NCBI RefSeq assembly: GCF_007904105.1
Contig: NZ_CP042325.1
Span: forward strand, 1,302,001-1,366,000
Origin: Corynebacterium sp. sy039
GTDB taxonomy: Bacteria > Actinomycetota > Actinomycetes > Mycobacteriales > Mycobacteriaceae
Direction of reading: 5' to 3'
DNA length: 64,000 bases
Of the stretch, positions 8,083 to 18,170 are shown piece by piece. Within the stretch, counting starts at the first letter, position 1. Every line of letters begins with the position of its first letter. The notes under the pieces were generated by a model, which saw only the letters and a program-made list of their open reading frames with translations, was not told the origin of the DNA and searched no databases. The translations under genes were made by a program, and so were the position numbers.

Positions 8083-9021
8083 ATGAACAATAAAGAATAT
8101 CGCCCTACGCTTGCTCAGTTACGCACTTTTGTCACCATCGCAGAAAACAAACACTTTGGAGTTGCCGCTCAAAAACTTCACATCTCCCAGCCCTCCCTTT
8201 CGCAAGCCTTATCTGCTTTAGAAATAGGTCTAGAAGTACAACTTATTGAAAGATCAACACGACGAGTCATCATCACTCCCGCAGGTGAGGAACTCCTCCC
8301 CTACGCTAAAGCAGTCCTAGACTCTGCCGATTCTTTCCTTTCCCATGCACAAGGCGTCTCTGGTATGTTGTCAGGACCATTAACATTAGGCATCATCCCC
8401 ACAATTGCACCTTATATACTCCCACCGCTCTTAACGGAAATAAATAAAGATTACTCAGATCTGGATTTGCGCATCGTTGAAGATCAAACTCAACACCTGG
8501 TGCAGTTATTAAAAGATGGCCAAATAGACTGCGCACTTTTGGCTCTCCCCATTGACCAACCAGGCATTGAGGAAATATCGCTATACTCAGAAAACTTTGT
8601 CATGGTGGTTCCTTGCAATCACCCACTTGCTGAACGCAATGATTTAGAATTAACCAATCTCAAAGATATTGACCTTATTTTGCTTGACGACGGACACTGT
8701 CTTCGTGAACAATCAGTCAATTTATGTAAAAAAGTTGATATTAACCCCAGCAACTCACCTTTCAGTAACACCCGTGCCTCATCATTAACTACAGTGATGC
8801 AATTGATCAGTTCTGAATTAGGCGGAACTTTGGTACCCGAATCAGCAATTGCCGTCGAATGTTCGCGGGTCGATGTGGCAACCGCATATTTCAGTGATGA
8901 GGTTTCTGCGGCTCGCCAAGTAGGTCTTATCTATCGTAGTTCAAGCTCGCGTTCTGATGAATATCATAAATTAGGCACAGTCATCAACCGAGCTTTTCAC
9001 CATAGCATTGCAACTGCATAG
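8083..9021 (+). CDS. oxyR: Hydrogen-peroxide sensing LysR regulator OxyR
   Basis: This encodes 312 residues. The N-terminal LysR HTH spans about 8-67 (TLAQLRTFVTIAENKHFG, then ISQPSLSQALSALE). The redox cysteines are visible in GHCLREQSVNLC as C206 and C215, nine apart as in E. coli C199/C208, so the peroxide switch is intact. It is divergent from ahpCD, its usual target. The start is set by the family N-terminus MNNKEYRPTLAQLR; no Shine-Dalgarno is seen and translation may be leaderless. Confidence 0.95.
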   Translation: MNNKEYRPTLAQLRTFVTIAENKHFGVAAQKLHISQPSLSQALSALEIGLEVQLIERSTRRVIITPAGEELLPYAKAVLDSADSFLSHAQGVSGMLSGPLTLGIIPTIAPYILPPLLTEINKDYSDLDLRIVEDQTQHLVQLLKDGQIDCALLALPIDQPGIEEISLYSENFVMVVPCNHPLAERNDLELTNLKDIDLILLDDGHCLREQSVNLCKKVDINPSNSPFSNTRASSLTTVMQLISSELGGTLVPESAIAVECSRVDVATAYFSDEVSAARQVGLIYRSSSSRSDEYHKLGTVINRAFHHSIATA

Positions 9022-9068
9022 GCGGACGTCGATAGGCTTTAGCATTTATGCGGTAACATCTAATAATC

Positions 9069-12000
9069 ATGTCTGAACATCATCACGGTAATAAACATAC
9101 TGCTCACACGCGATGTCTTTATGAGAAACTCAGCCAAGTTAGCATTGCTGAAGAAAGAACTTTTCGACGTCGTCTTGCCAAAGCGCGTTCTGCGCAAGCA
9201 TTAGCAGCTATTGAAAAAGACATTACTGAGGCACAAGATCGCTTGGAAAAACGCCGCCTAAGTATTCCGACGATCACTTATCCTGAAACTTTGCCGGTCA
9301 CCTCGCGTAAAGATGATATTGCCGCAGCTATTGAGCAACATCAAGTTGTTATTATCGCTGGTGAAACTGGCTCGGGCAAAACAACCCAAATACCTAAGAT
9401 CTGCTTAGAACTTGGTAGAGGTATTCGAGGGCTTATTGGACACACGCAACCACGTCGTCTAGCTGCGCGAACTGTAGCTGAACGTATCGCCGAAGAACTT
9501 GATCAGCCTGTGGGCAATACCGTGGGCTATACAATCCGGTTCGACGATCACGCACATCACACCACCTCAGTCAAATTAATGACTGATGGTATTTTGCTGG
9601 CGGAAATGCAAAAAGATCGTTACTTGAATCGTTATGACACAATCATCATTGATGAAGCACATGAGCGTAGCCTCAACATTGACTTTCTCCTAGGGTATCT
9701 CAAGCAATTACTGCCCAAACGACCTGATCTGAAGGTGATTATCACATCTGCCACCATTGATGTAGATAGATTTGCACAACATTTTTGTGACAGTGACGGC
9801 AATCCTGCTCCAATTATTGAAGTGTCAGGGCGTACCTACCCAGTTGATATTCTTTATCGGCCACTAACGCGAGAAGATGGCGATACTACGATTGACCTTG
9901 ACCCGCTTGATGGACTCATTCAAGCAATTGAAGAACTCATGTCCTACGGTCCCGGCGATATCTTATGCTTTTTCCCCAGTGAGGCAGATATTCGTGCAGC
10001 CATGGAGGCAATTGAAAATCAGAAATGGGCGCATACCGAAGTCACTCCCTTATTTGGTAGATTATCGAACGCGGAACAGCATCGTGTTTTTAGCGCACAC
10101 TCTGGTAGGAGAATCGTCTTAGCCACAAACATTGCGGAAACTTCACTTACTGTTCCAGGTATCCGATATGTAGTTGATACTGGTACAGCTCGTGTATCTA
10201 GGTACTCCGTTAAAAACAAAGTACAACGACTGCCCATTGAGAAAATTTCTCAAGCCAGCGCCAATCAACGATCCGGTCGATGCGGCCGTGTTGCAGAAGG
10301 CATTGCCATCCGGCTCTATTCGGAACAAGATTTTCACGCGCGCCCACGCTTTAGCGATCCAGAGATTCTGCGCACAAATCTTGCCAATGTCATTTTGCGT
10401 ATGGCAAGCCTGCACCTAGGAGATATCGAGAGTTTCCCTTTCATTGAAAAACCAGATACTCGCTCCATTAGGGATGGATTGTTACTTTTACATGAACTTG
10501 GTGCTCTTGCGCACAGCACTAACTCGCGTACCGCAACCGAAAATATCTCTTTGAGTGCCGTCGGGAAGAAATTAGCTCGTATCCCACTCGATCCGCGTAT
10601 GGGGCGCATTTTGATCGAAGGAGAAAAACTTGGTTGCCTACATGATATATACATCGTCGTTGCAGCGTTGAGCATCCAAGATGTACGAGAGCGCCCATTA
10701 GATTATCAGGCTCAGGCTGATCAGGCTCATGCACGATTCAACGACAAAACTAGCGATTTTCTTGGCTACCTTAACCTCTGGAATTACTTGGATAGCCAGC
10801 GCGCAAAACTCAGTGGCAATGCTTTTCGACGACTAACCCAACAGGAATATCTGCATTATATGCGGATCCGCGAATGGTGGGATCTGGTCGCCCAGCTTAA
10901 AAATATCGGGGATCAACTTGGATGGGAGCAACCCGAAGCAGATAACCATGTCCCGGATGCTGATTCTATTCACCAGGCACTTTTATCTGGTTTTCTCTCT
11001 CAAATCGGTATCCGTCTGAATCAATCCAAGGAATTTCAGGGAACTCGCAATACTCGTTTTATGATATTCCCTGGTTCTGCACTAGCTAAAAAACCACCTC
11101 AATTTCTTATGGCTGCAGAACTTGTGGAAACAACAAAACTGTGGGCACGCAATAGTGCTGGCATTGATCCCGCATGGGTAGAAAAATACGCAAAAGATGT
11201 GCTCAAGCACCAATACTCTGAACCTCATTGGTCTGCTAAACGTGCTAGCGCGATGGTATATCAAAATTCCACTCTCTATGGTGTACCGATCATTAGCAAT
11301 CGTTTGACTTCATACCATGTGGTAGATAAAAAAGAGGCACGCGAGCTGTTCATTCGTCACGCTCTTGTTGAAGGTGATTGGAACACACATCACAAATTTT
11401 TTCACGCTAATATGCAGAAACTGCAGTCTGCTTCCGAGATAGAAGAAAAAACACGACGCCGTGATTTAGTGATTGACGAAGATAGCTTATTCGATTTTTA
11501 TGACCAACGTATTTCAGGAGAAGTCTATAACGGAATCAGTTTTGACCGATGGTGGAAACGAAACCGTCCTAAAAATCCTTCACTACTAGATTTTGACCCT
11601 GATGCACTGCTCAATAGTGACGCCGAGCATATACCTGGTACAGATTTCCCTGATACTTGGCAACACAATGACTTAGAGTTCGAGTTAGAGTATCGATTTG
11701 AGCCTGGTCATGAGGCTGATGGCGTTACAGTATATGTTCCTGTTCCTTTATTAGCTAATCTTGATCCTCAAGATTTTCAATGGCTTGTTCCAGGTCTTCG
11801 GGCTGAACTGCTCAGTGAGCTTATCCGAACTTTGCCTAAGCAGATAAGGAGAACTCTTGTCCCCGCTCCTGATTTTGCAGCCAAAATATCTCCGCTGCTG
11901 TCACCACGCCAGGGCAACTTTTACTCTCAAATTGTCACTGCATTAGAAACAATAGGCCGTGGTGGAATACGAGAAGATGATTTTTCTCCTCACGCGCTAC

Positions 12001-12992
12001 CGGCTTATCTTCGTATGCGTTTTGCTGCCGTCGATCGCTCCGGAGCGGTCATAGATGCCAGCCGTGATTTAGTGGAATTGCAAAACCGCCAAGCAGATAA
12101 AATCAAATCTTCTGTGGCAAAAACAATCGATATGCCGCACAGCACTGCAACGCAGTGGTCAAAGGAAACTTTAGGTGATATTCCAGAAAAAGCTATTAGC
12201 GTGGTTGATGGGCAAAAAGTCACCACATATCCTGCTTTGGTAGTCACAAACGAAGGAATAACAATCAAAGCAATGCCATCACAACAAGCAGCACATAGCG
12301 CAATGCTGACCGCTACTTTGGCTTTACTCATGCGTAAGATCTCCATATCGGCACAAAAAATGATCAATGGCTTAACTTTGCAACAAAAAGTTGCGGTAGA
12401 AAACTACCCTCACGGTGGGGCTTCTGCGCTTATGAGTGATGCCAAAGTTACTGCTATTCGTGACTTAATTTTAGAAAATGGCGGCCCGAGCCGATCTGTA
12501 GAACGCTATGAACAGCTTTCAGATATTGTTACCCAACAAGCCCCCGGTCGAATACGACAATTTATCGTTACCCTTGCACCTGGTTTAGTAGATTATTTTT
12601 CCATAAAAAACCAACTCGAAAAGCATACTGGACAAGCTGCCGAAGATATGAAAAAGCAACTTGATTTTCTGCTTTCTCCTCACGCATTAGCAACTCACGG
12701 TATCAACCAACTCAAGCACCTTCCTCGATATATTCAAGCTATCTCCATCAGACTTCATGATGCAGCACACAACTCAGCTAAGGATCGCGCACGACAAAAG
12801 ATAGTCAATGAACTAGAGCAGAGTCTTGAAGAAAAAATACATGATATGCCTCATAAACCACCTGCGCAATCTGTGCATAGGATCAAGTGGATGTTACAAG
12901 AACTACGAGTAAGCCTATTCGCACAAAAACTAGGGACTGCTACAAGCGTATCTGAACATAAAATTTCTAAAGCTATTGCTGCTCTGCAATAA
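9069..12992 (+). CDS. hrpA: ATP-dependent RNA helicase HrpA
   Basis: This encodes 1307 residues, full length for HrpA, a DEAH-box RNA helicase. Motifs are Walker A GETGSGKT (98-105), DEAH (195-198) and SAT (227-229), then the QASANQRSGRCGR motif VI region, the HA2/OB domains and the large DUF3418 C-terminal region. It lies 47 bases after oxyR on the same strand, an arrangement also found in C. glutamicum. It converges on nrdR with no obvious hairpin between. Confidence 0.95.
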   Translation: MSEHHHGNKHTAHTRCLYEKLSQVSIAEERTFRRRLAKARSAQALAAIEKDITEAQDRLEKRRLSIPTITYPETLPVTSRKDDIAAAIEQHQVVIIAGETGSGKTTQIPKICLELGRGIRGLIGHTQPRRLAARTVAERIAEELDQPVGNTVGYTIRFDDHAHHTTSVKLMTDGILLAEMQKDRYLNRYDTIIIDEAHERSLNIDFLLGYLKQLLPKRPDLKVIITSATIDVDRFAQHFCDSDGNPAPIIEVSGRTYPVDILYRPLTREDGDTTIDLDPLDGLIQAIEELMSYGPGDILCFFPSEADIRAAMEAIENQKWAHTEVTPLFGRLSNAEQHRVFSAHSGRRIVLATNIAETSLTVPGIRYVVDTGTARVSRYSVKNKVQRLPIEKISQASANQRSGRCGRVAEGIAIRLYSEQDFHARPRFSDPEILRTNLANVILRMASLHLGDIESFPFIEKPDTRSIRDGLLLLHELGALAHSTNSRTATENISLSAVGKKLARIPLDPRMGRILIEGEKLGCLHDIYIVVAALSIQDVRERPLDYQAQADQAHARFNDKTSDFLGYLNLWNYLDSQRAKLSGNAFRRLTQQEYLHYMRIREWWDLVAQLKNIGDQLGWEQPEADNHVPDADSIHQALLSGFLSQIGIRLNQSKEFQGTRNTRFMIFPGSALAKKPPQFLMAAELVETTKLWARNSAGIDPAWVEKYAKDVLKHQYSEPHWSAKRASAMVYQNSTLYGVPIISNRLTSYHVVDKKEARELFIRHALVEGDWNTHHKFFHANMQKLQSASEIEEKTRRRDLVIDEDSLFDFYDQRISGEVYNGISFDRWWKRNRPKNPSLLDFDPDALLNSDAEHIPGTDFPDTWQHNDLEFELEYRFEPGHEADGVTVYVPVPLLANLDPQDFQWLVPGLRAELLSELIRTLPKQIRRTLVPAPDFAAKISPLLSPRQGNFYSQIVTALETIGRGGIREDDFSPHALPAYLRMRFAAVDRSGAVIDASRDLVELQNRQADKIKSSVAKTIDMPHSTATQWSKETLGDIPEKAISVVDGQKVTTYPALVVTNEGITIKAMPSQQAAHSAMLTATLALLMRKISISAQKMINGLTLQQKVAVENYPHGGASALMSDAKVTAIRDLILENGGPSRSVERYEQLSDIVTQQAPGRIRQFIVTLAPGLVDYFSIKNQLEKHTGQAAEDMKKQLDFLLSPHALATHGINQLKHLPRYIQAISIRLHDAAHNSAKDRARQKIVNELEQSLEEKIHDMPHKPPAQSVHRIKWMLQELRVSLFAQKLGTATSVSEHKISKAIAALQ

Positions 12993-13087
12993 ATCTTTCC
13001 TGCTTTTACAGAAGAAAACACGTTCGATAAAGACAATTAACGCATATAGCACATGGTGGGGCTTTTGCGTCTCCAAACTAAATAGAG

Positions 13088-13555
13088 TCATTCTATTTTT
13101 CGATCGCGACGACGCATAAGTCGTATTTCTGACTCAAAATCATCAGCGCTCACAAATGACTTATACACAGAGGCAAAGCGGAGATATGCTACTTCATCTA
13201 ATTCACGCAGTGGATCCAAGATAGCTAATCCGATGTCATTAGCATGAATCTGGGAACTAGCTTTATTAGCCCGATTACGCACAGTTTCCTCTACTTCTTG
13301 GGCGAGGCGCTTCAAGGCATCTTCTGGCACATCTCTTCCTTGACATGCTCTACGTACCCCTTTGATTACTTTTTCACGAGAAAAAGGCTCACTAATCCCA
13401 TTACGCTTCATAACAAGTAACTGAGCTTTTTCTACAGTAGTAAATCTACCACCGCATTCTTCACATTCACGCCGCCGACGTATTGCTGCACCCGACTCAA
13501 TCACACGTGAATCAATAACTCTGGAATGCGTATTTTGACAAAAAGGACAATGCAC
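13088..13555 (-). CDS. nrdR: Transcriptional repressor NrdR
   Basis: This encodes 155 residues. The N-terminal zinc ribbon has C3, C6, C31 and C34 (MHCPFCQ and [11 protein letters not shown]), followed by the ATP-cone domain beginning [19 protein letters not shown]. NrdR senses (d)ATP and represses ribonucleotide reductase genes. It follows the divS-like gene by 27 bases and is probably cotranscribed from the lexA-facing SOS promoter, as in C. glutamicum. Confidence 0.95.
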   Translation of the reverse strand: MHCPFCQNTHSRVIDSRVIESGAAIRRRRECEECGGRFTTVEKAQLLVMKRNGISEPFSREKVIKGVRRACQGRDVPEDALKRLAQEVEETVRNRANKASSQIHANDIGLAILDPLRELDEVAYLRFASVYKSFVSADDFESEIRLMRRRDRKIE

Positions 13556-13582
13556 AATGTTTATTCTACCTTGCTAGATAAC

Positions 13583-13987
13583 TCATTTCTGCTGCACGCC
13601 ATAGATCGAATATTTTTCCTGAGGAGACGAAGGCGAGACAGAATCATTATTTAGGGTCTGAGAAAGAAACATTCCCAATGTAAGAGTGACACCAAATAAG
13701 CTACCAAGAAAGATATTAAGCCGTTTATCGTATTTATTGCCTTCGGAGGCAACAGTAACTGCTATACGCGGATATGAAGAATCCACAGAAGGAGGTATGG
13801 TTCTTTCTTGTTTACCCGAAACCTGAGTCATTCCCCTAGGCACTAGACAATTTGGTGATAGTGTTCTGACACTAGATTTTCCTGCCTTAGGACCAAATGG
13901 ATTACCACCATTCCAGGTGGCAGCAGCTGGTACGATTGCTGATTTTTTCTTGGATGCTCGACTTGAAGTTGAATAGATAAGGGACAT
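13583..13987 (-). CDS. divS: DivS-like SOS cell-division suppressor (by position)
   Basis: This encodes 134 residues with a basic, disordered N-terminus (SRASKKKSAIVP), one membrane helix at about 90-110 (LNIFLGSLFGVTLTLGMFL) and a short C-terminal tail. Sequence alone is weak. The call rests on position: divergent from lexA and upstream of nrdR, exactly where C. glutamicum has divS, an SOS-induced division inhibitor. No LysM domain is seen. The promoter region carries several LexA half-sites. Confidence 0.6.
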   Translation of the reverse strand: MSLIYSTSSRASKKKSAIVPAAATWNGGNPFGPKAGKSSVRTLSPNCLVPRGMTQVSGKQERTIPPSVDSSYPRIAVTVASEGNKYDKRLNIFLGSLFGVTLTLGMFLSQTLNNDSVSPSSPQEKYSIYGVQQK

Positions 13988-14060
13988 TTTTCTTCTTTCC
14001 GTTAGTTCTTACGCACTATCCATCAAGCGCTAATGCTGTAGATAGATAATGCACTTTTGC

Positions 14061-14267
14061 TTCGACATAGATATGCAATTTACCGATCATATTTTCGATA
14101 ACACCGCTCGAACAAATTATCGAACAATATCGAACACTTTGTCAAGATTTTTACAAAAAATAAAATTTTTTATCGAACGCTTGTGTCCTTTTCACAAAGA
14201 ATGCGCTACTATTGGGCATAGAAAATTTTTTTATCGAACATACAATCAATTTGTATTTTCTCGAACA
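14061..14267. promoter_or_regulatory. SOS control region with repeated LexA half-sites
   Basis: Six copies of TCGAAC lie in the same orientation: 14108, 14120, 14130, 14173, 14234 and 14261. Five are TCGAACA; weaker relatives are TCGACA near 14062 and TCGATA at 14095. Corynebacterial LexA boxes are palindromes built from TCGAACA-type halves. The boxes starting at 14130 (TCGAACACTTTGTC) and 14173 (TCGAACGCTTGTGTCC) have partial right halves. The region separates divS-nrdR from lexA. Confidence 0.75.
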
Positions 14268-14290
14268 AAACTGATCCAGAGGTGTTAGAA

Positions 14291-14995
14291 ATGAAGAAGG
14301 AAAAACAAAATTCACCACAAGCCGCACCAGATATATCTCAACTTTCCGACAGACAACGTCGCGTCCTTGAAGTTATTAGAGACGCCATTGTCCTTCGCGG
14401 CTACCCACCAAGCATTAGAGAAATTGGTGACGCTACTGGTTTACAATCAACCTCTTCTGTTGCTTATCAACTAAAGGTACTAGAAAAAAAAGGGTTTCTC
14501 AGACGCGATCCTAATAAACCACGCGCTGTAGATGTGCGTACTCTTACCCCAGAAGAAAAGAAACCTGCACAGCATAGAGCTAGCCAAACCATCTCGCCTG
14601 ATTTAGCCCAGGTATCTTCACCTACCAGCATGATTCCTGTTGTTGGATCCATAGCAGCAGGATCACCCATTTTGGCCGAAGAAAATATAGACACATATTA
14701 TCCTTTACCTGCAGATATTGTTGGTGACGGTGACCTATACATGCTTCAAGTAGTTGGTGAGTCAATGAAGGATGCAGGAATTCTCGATGGAGACTGGGTT
14801 GTCATTAGATCACAGCCTGTCGTTGAGCAAGGTGAATTTGCAGCTGCTTTGATTGACGGAGAGGCAACTGTAAAGGAATTTCACAAAGATTCCTCAGGCA
14901 TATGGCTCTTGCCCCATAATGACGCTTTTGATCCAATTCCAGGTGAGCACGCTGAAATTATGGGTAAAGTTGTATCAGTCATGCGTCGTTTATAA
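14291..14995 (+). CDS. lexA: SOS repressor LexA
   Basis: This encodes 234 residues. The N-terminal winged HTH (about 20-80) includes RGYPPSIREIGDATGLQSTS. The self-cleavage bond is A123-G124 in VVGSIAAGSPILAEE, with catalytic S158 (GESM) and K195 (EATVKEF). All are present, so RecA-stimulated autocleavage should work. AGAGG lies about ten bases before the ATG; a GTG nine bases upstream is too close to it. It is divergent from divS-nrdR across a half-site array. Confidence 0.95.
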   Translation: MKKEKQNSPQAAPDISQLSDRQRRVLEVIRDAIVLRGYPPSIREIGDATGLQSTSSVAYQLKVLEKKGFLRRDPNKPRAVDVRTLTPEEKKPAQHRASQTISPDLAQVSSPTSMIPVVGSIAAGSPILAEENIDTYYPLPADIVGDGDLYMLQVVGESMKDAGILDGDWVVIRSQPVVEQGEFAAALIDGEATVKEFHKDSSGIWLLPHNDAFDPIPGEHAEIMGKVVSVMRRL

Positions 14996-15313
14996 GAAAA
15001 GTTAGTCAATGTGCAGACACTTAAAGCAATAAACCTTCCCCTCATTCTGGGGAGAAAATGTGCTGATCTCTATGTACTACTTATTAATAATACGGGTACA
15101 TTCCCCTGATTTTTCCTGCACTTTCACAATGCTCGGATAAAAACAACATAGTTATTACTATCGTTTTTTAGTTATGCGCATTTTATCGCTCGGTTTTTCC
15201 AGAATCATGAAACAATAACGGAAGCAAACAAGAATAAAATGTCAAAGCAAAACAGGCTCTCCCCTATTGCTTTGATATTGTTCCTTACAACATCCATAGA
15301 GGAAGTAATAAAA
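14996..15313. other. Intergenic region lexA-sugR
   Basis: There is no gene in 318 bases. A small CCCC-TCATTCT-GGGG hairpin at 15038-15052 may terminate lexA weakly. ATAGT-TATT-ACTAT (15148-15161) is a perfect short inverted repeat upstream of sugR, a possible operator. An in-frame upstream start for sugR at 15239 lacks a ribosome binding site. Confidence 0.4.
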
Positions 15314-16099
15314 ATGTATTCCGAGGAACGAAGAAGACAAATTGCATCATTGACTGCGCTTGAGGGACGCGTTAATGTTACCGAACTTGCTGCACGATTT
15401 AATGTTACGGCTGAAACTATCCGACGTGATCTTGCGCTCTTAGATCAAGAAGGGATCATTCATCGAGTTCACGGTGGTGCAGTAGCCAGTCAAGCTTTCC
15501 AAACTACTGAGCTGAGTCTTGACACTCGTGCTAGATCAGCATCAGGAGCTAAAAATGCCATTGCACAAGCAGCACTAGAGTTTATTCCACATAAAAATGC
15601 AGGAATTTTTTTGGATGCGGGAACAACACTTGCTGCTTTAGCAGAACTGATGTGCGCAACTCAAGGTATACCACGTTGCTCTATCGTTACTAATAGTTTA
15701 TCGATTGCACTTATACTTGCTGATTCAGGTGTGCATGACGTACAACTCCTAGGCGGAACAGTGCGCGCAATTACTCAGGCCGTCGTAGGCGATACAGCAC
15801 TACGCACCCTAGCGCTCATGCGTGCCGATGTTGCTTTTATCGGCACCAACGCTCTTACTATTGACCACGGTTTATCTACCGCAGATTCGCAAGAAGCCGC
15901 CATCAAATCTGCGCTCATCACCAACGCATCCAAAGTGGTTGTACTATGCGATTCCACTAAAATGGGCACTGACTACTTAGTCAGTTTTGGTGCTATCACA
16001 GATATTGATGTCATCATCACCGATGAAAATGCTCCTGCTTCCTTCATCTCCTCTTTAAGAGAAAAAGGTGTAGAAGTCATCATTACCCAGTCTTCTTAA
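15314..16099 (+). CDS. sugR: DeoR-family sugar PTS repressor SugR
   Basis: This encodes 261 residues from MYSEERRRQIASLTALEGRV. The DeoR HTH covers about 20-57 (VTELAARFNVTAETIRRDLA), and the C-terminal sugar-phosphate isomerase-like sensor holds DAGTT and the VVLCDSTKMG segment. It closely matches C. glutamicum SugR, which represses ptsG, ptsI, ptsH and other sugar genes and is relieved by sugar phosphates, and it occupies the same place next to lexA. The start was chosen from the family N-terminus and GAGGAAG upstream. Confidence 0.9.
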   Translation: MYSEERRRQIASLTALEGRVNVTELAARFNVTAETIRRDLALLDQEGIIHRVHGGAVASQAFQTTELSLDTRARSASGAKNAIAQAALEFIPHKNAGIFLDAGTTLAALAELMCATQGIPRCSIVTNSLSIALILADSGVHDVQLLGGTVRAITQAVVGDTALRTLALMRADVAFIGTNALTIDHGLSTADSQEAAIKSALITNASKVVVLCDSTKMGTDYLVSFGAITDIDVIITDENAPASFISSLREKGVEVIITQSS

Positions 16100-16110
16100 A
16101 AGAATCAGAA

Positions 16111-16139
16111 AAGGCACAATCACAATGTGATCGTGCCTT
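16111..16139. terminator. Bidirectional terminator sugR/ptsI
   Basis: AAGGCACAATCAC / GTGATCGTGCCTT is a 13-base stem with one mismatch and a 3-base loop. It lies between the convergent sugR and ptsI genes. Confidence 0.8.
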
Positions 16140-16171
16140 CAACATTAAAAATTGCTTCGCATACAACTCAG

Positions 16172-17866
16172 TTATGGTTGAATGATATCGCGCACAGCTG
16201 CCCGAGCCTCTGTAGCTCCCTCTGCGTCCAAAGCAACTGCAGCCGCCTGCTGGCAAGTAGGCAAATCAACTGCAGCAAGCTGTGCGCCCACACCAGCAAT
16301 GGCTGTTGAAGCTGCAGACAAAGACGATACTCCCAATCCAGTCAGCACACAGGCTAGCAGTGGGTCTGCAGCAGCCTCGCCGCAAACGCCTACTGCTGTA
16401 TTTAATCGTTTTCCTTCTTTACACGTATGCTCAATCAAGCGAAGAACAGCAGGTTGCCACGGATCAGTAAGATAAGCCAACTGCGGTGACATACGATCAG
16501 CAGCCATAGTGTATTGAGTCAAATCATTTGTACCAATAGAGACAAAGTCAAGATGAGGCATAAGCTTATCTGCCATCAATGATGCCGCCGGTACCTCAAT
16601 CATCGCACCAGCAATCAAATTTCGCTCAGCGCATAGACCTGCAAACCATTTCGCCTCACGTGCTGTAGCCACCATAGGAGCCATGACCCATGTTGGTGAT
16701 TTTTCATCACGACCAAGTTCCCGCGCAGCCTGGGCAATAGCGTCAAGCTGACGTGTAAGCAATGGCTCATTTGCCCGAGCAACTCGAAGACCACGAACAC
16801 CAAGTGCAGGATTGCTCTCATCAGCCATAGATGCAAAAGCTACCGGCTTATCAGAACCAGCATCAAGCGAGCGAATAACCACCTTAGAATCAGGAAACTG
16901 CTCTAAAACTTTCTTATAAACTTCTGCCTGCTCATCGACGCTAGGCTCTTGTGTAGCACTCAAGAAACACATTTCTGTGCGGAATAGCCCAACACCTTCT
17001 GCCTGTGACTGTGTCGCAGCAATACGTGCTGCATTGCCATCCTGCACATTGGCAAGCAACTGCACCCGATGGCCATCTTTAGTCTGCGCCGGTCCTCGCC
17101 ATTGAGCAATACGCTCTGCAAGTAACTTTGATTCTTGTTGTGCCTGCCGCGCAACATCAGGATCAGCATCCAAAGTAACAGTACCTAAGGCACCATCAAC
17201 TAAAACTGCTACATCAGTTTTGACATTATGTATTTTTTCGCCTGTAGCAACAATGCATGGAACATTAAGCTGTCGAGCAATGATTGCCGTATGACTGGTA
17301 GGGCCACCCAATTCGGTAACCAATCCAACAAAATACTTGGTGTCCAGTGCCGCAGTATCAGCAGGTGAGAGATCATCAGCAAAAAGAATAACTTCTTCAT
17401 TCACACTCGGCAGACCTGGTTCTGCCTCACCACGTAATTGTGCAATTACTCGATCACGTATATCACGTAAATCTGTAGTGCGCTCCACCATGACTCCACC
17501 AGCAGCCTCGAACATACTGATGAACTTTGTTGTAGCAGCAACTACCGCATATTCTGCTGGGTGTCCCCCTTTGATACCTTTAGCAACTGTTTTGCGCCAA
17601 CCACGATCATTGACCATACCGGCAGTTGCTTTGAGTACCTCTGCTGCGTCACCTTGAGCTTTTTGCGAGCGATCCGTCAGACGCTGCGCCACAATATCAG
17701 CAGCCTGTGTGAAGCGCTCTTGCTCTGCCTCTCGCTTATCTTCTGCTACCACTTCACCTGCTTGTGGCAGCTCTGGGCGCGGACTAATCCATACTGACTT
17801 AGCATATCGCACACCAGGTACGACTGCTGTACCTTTAATAACAGTGGTACTTGTCATAGAATCCAA
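16172..17866 (-). CDS. ptsI: PTS enzyme I
   Basis: This encodes 564 residues. Enzyme I takes phosphate from PEP and passes it to HPr. The phosphorylated histidine is in GGPTSHTAII (H192 counting from the TTG start); the C-terminal PEP-binding barrel includes GLFRTEMCFL, GTNDLTQYTMAADR and the GVCGEAAADP loop. AGGTG lies seven bases before a TTG at 17866 and 16 before the ATG at 17857, favouring the TTG. The fruK and ptsF genes that flank ptsI in other corynebacteria are absent here. Confidence 0.93.
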   Translation of the reverse strand: MDSMTSTTVIKGTAVVPGVRYAKSVWISPRPELPQAGEVVAEDKREAEQERFTQAADIVAQRLTDRSQKAQGDAAEVLKATAGMVNDRGWRKTVAKGIKGGHPAEYAVVAATTKFISMFEAAGGVMVERTTDLRDIRDRVIAQLRGEAEPGLPSVNEEVILFADDLSPADTAALDTKYFVGLVTELGGPTSHTAIIARQLNVPCIVATGEKIHNVKTDVAVLVDGALGTVTLDADPDVARQAQQESKLLAERIAQWRGPAQTKDGHRVQLLANVQDGNAARIAATQSQAEGVGLFRTEMCFLSATQEPSVDEQAEVYKKVLEQFPDSKVVIRSLDAGSDKPVAFASMADESNPALGVRGLRVARANEPLLTRQLDAIAQAARELGRDEKSPTWVMAPMVATAREAKWFAGLCAERNLIAGAMIEVPAASLMADKLMPHLDFVSIGTNDLTQYTMAADRMSPQLAYLTDPWQPAVLRLIEHTCKEGKRLNTAVGVCGEAAADPLLACVLTGLGVSSLSAASTAIAGVGAQLAAVDLPTCQQAAAVALDAEGATEARAAVRDIIQP

Positions 17867-18170
17867 AGTGGTTCACCTATCTCCACGGTAAAATTTCAGT
17901 TATCTCTACATCATCACAAAATACCCATCAATGCAACAAAACCAAACAAAAATTTCGGTAATCAAAAATAAATGGGCACAGACAAAAATCTGTATTGCTT
18001 TTCTTAAACATTCCAAGCATTCATGGCAAAAAACGTCTTATTTGCATACACTTGTACATGAGAATTGAGTTTGTTCGCAAGACTTCATAGATTTTAGTTT
18101 TTCATTAAGCTCTCTAACAATGTCTTAGCTCAAACTTCATCGCAAACGTATAACGAAAGGTTCTTTAACT
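17867..18170. promoter_or_regulatory. Divergent ptsI-ptsH intergenic region
   Basis: These are 304 AT-rich bases with no gene and no recognisable fruR/fruK/ptsF remnant in either strand. It must hold the ptsI and ptsH promoters; GAAAGG precedes the ptsH ATG. I could not identify a SugR site with confidence. Confidence 0.45.
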
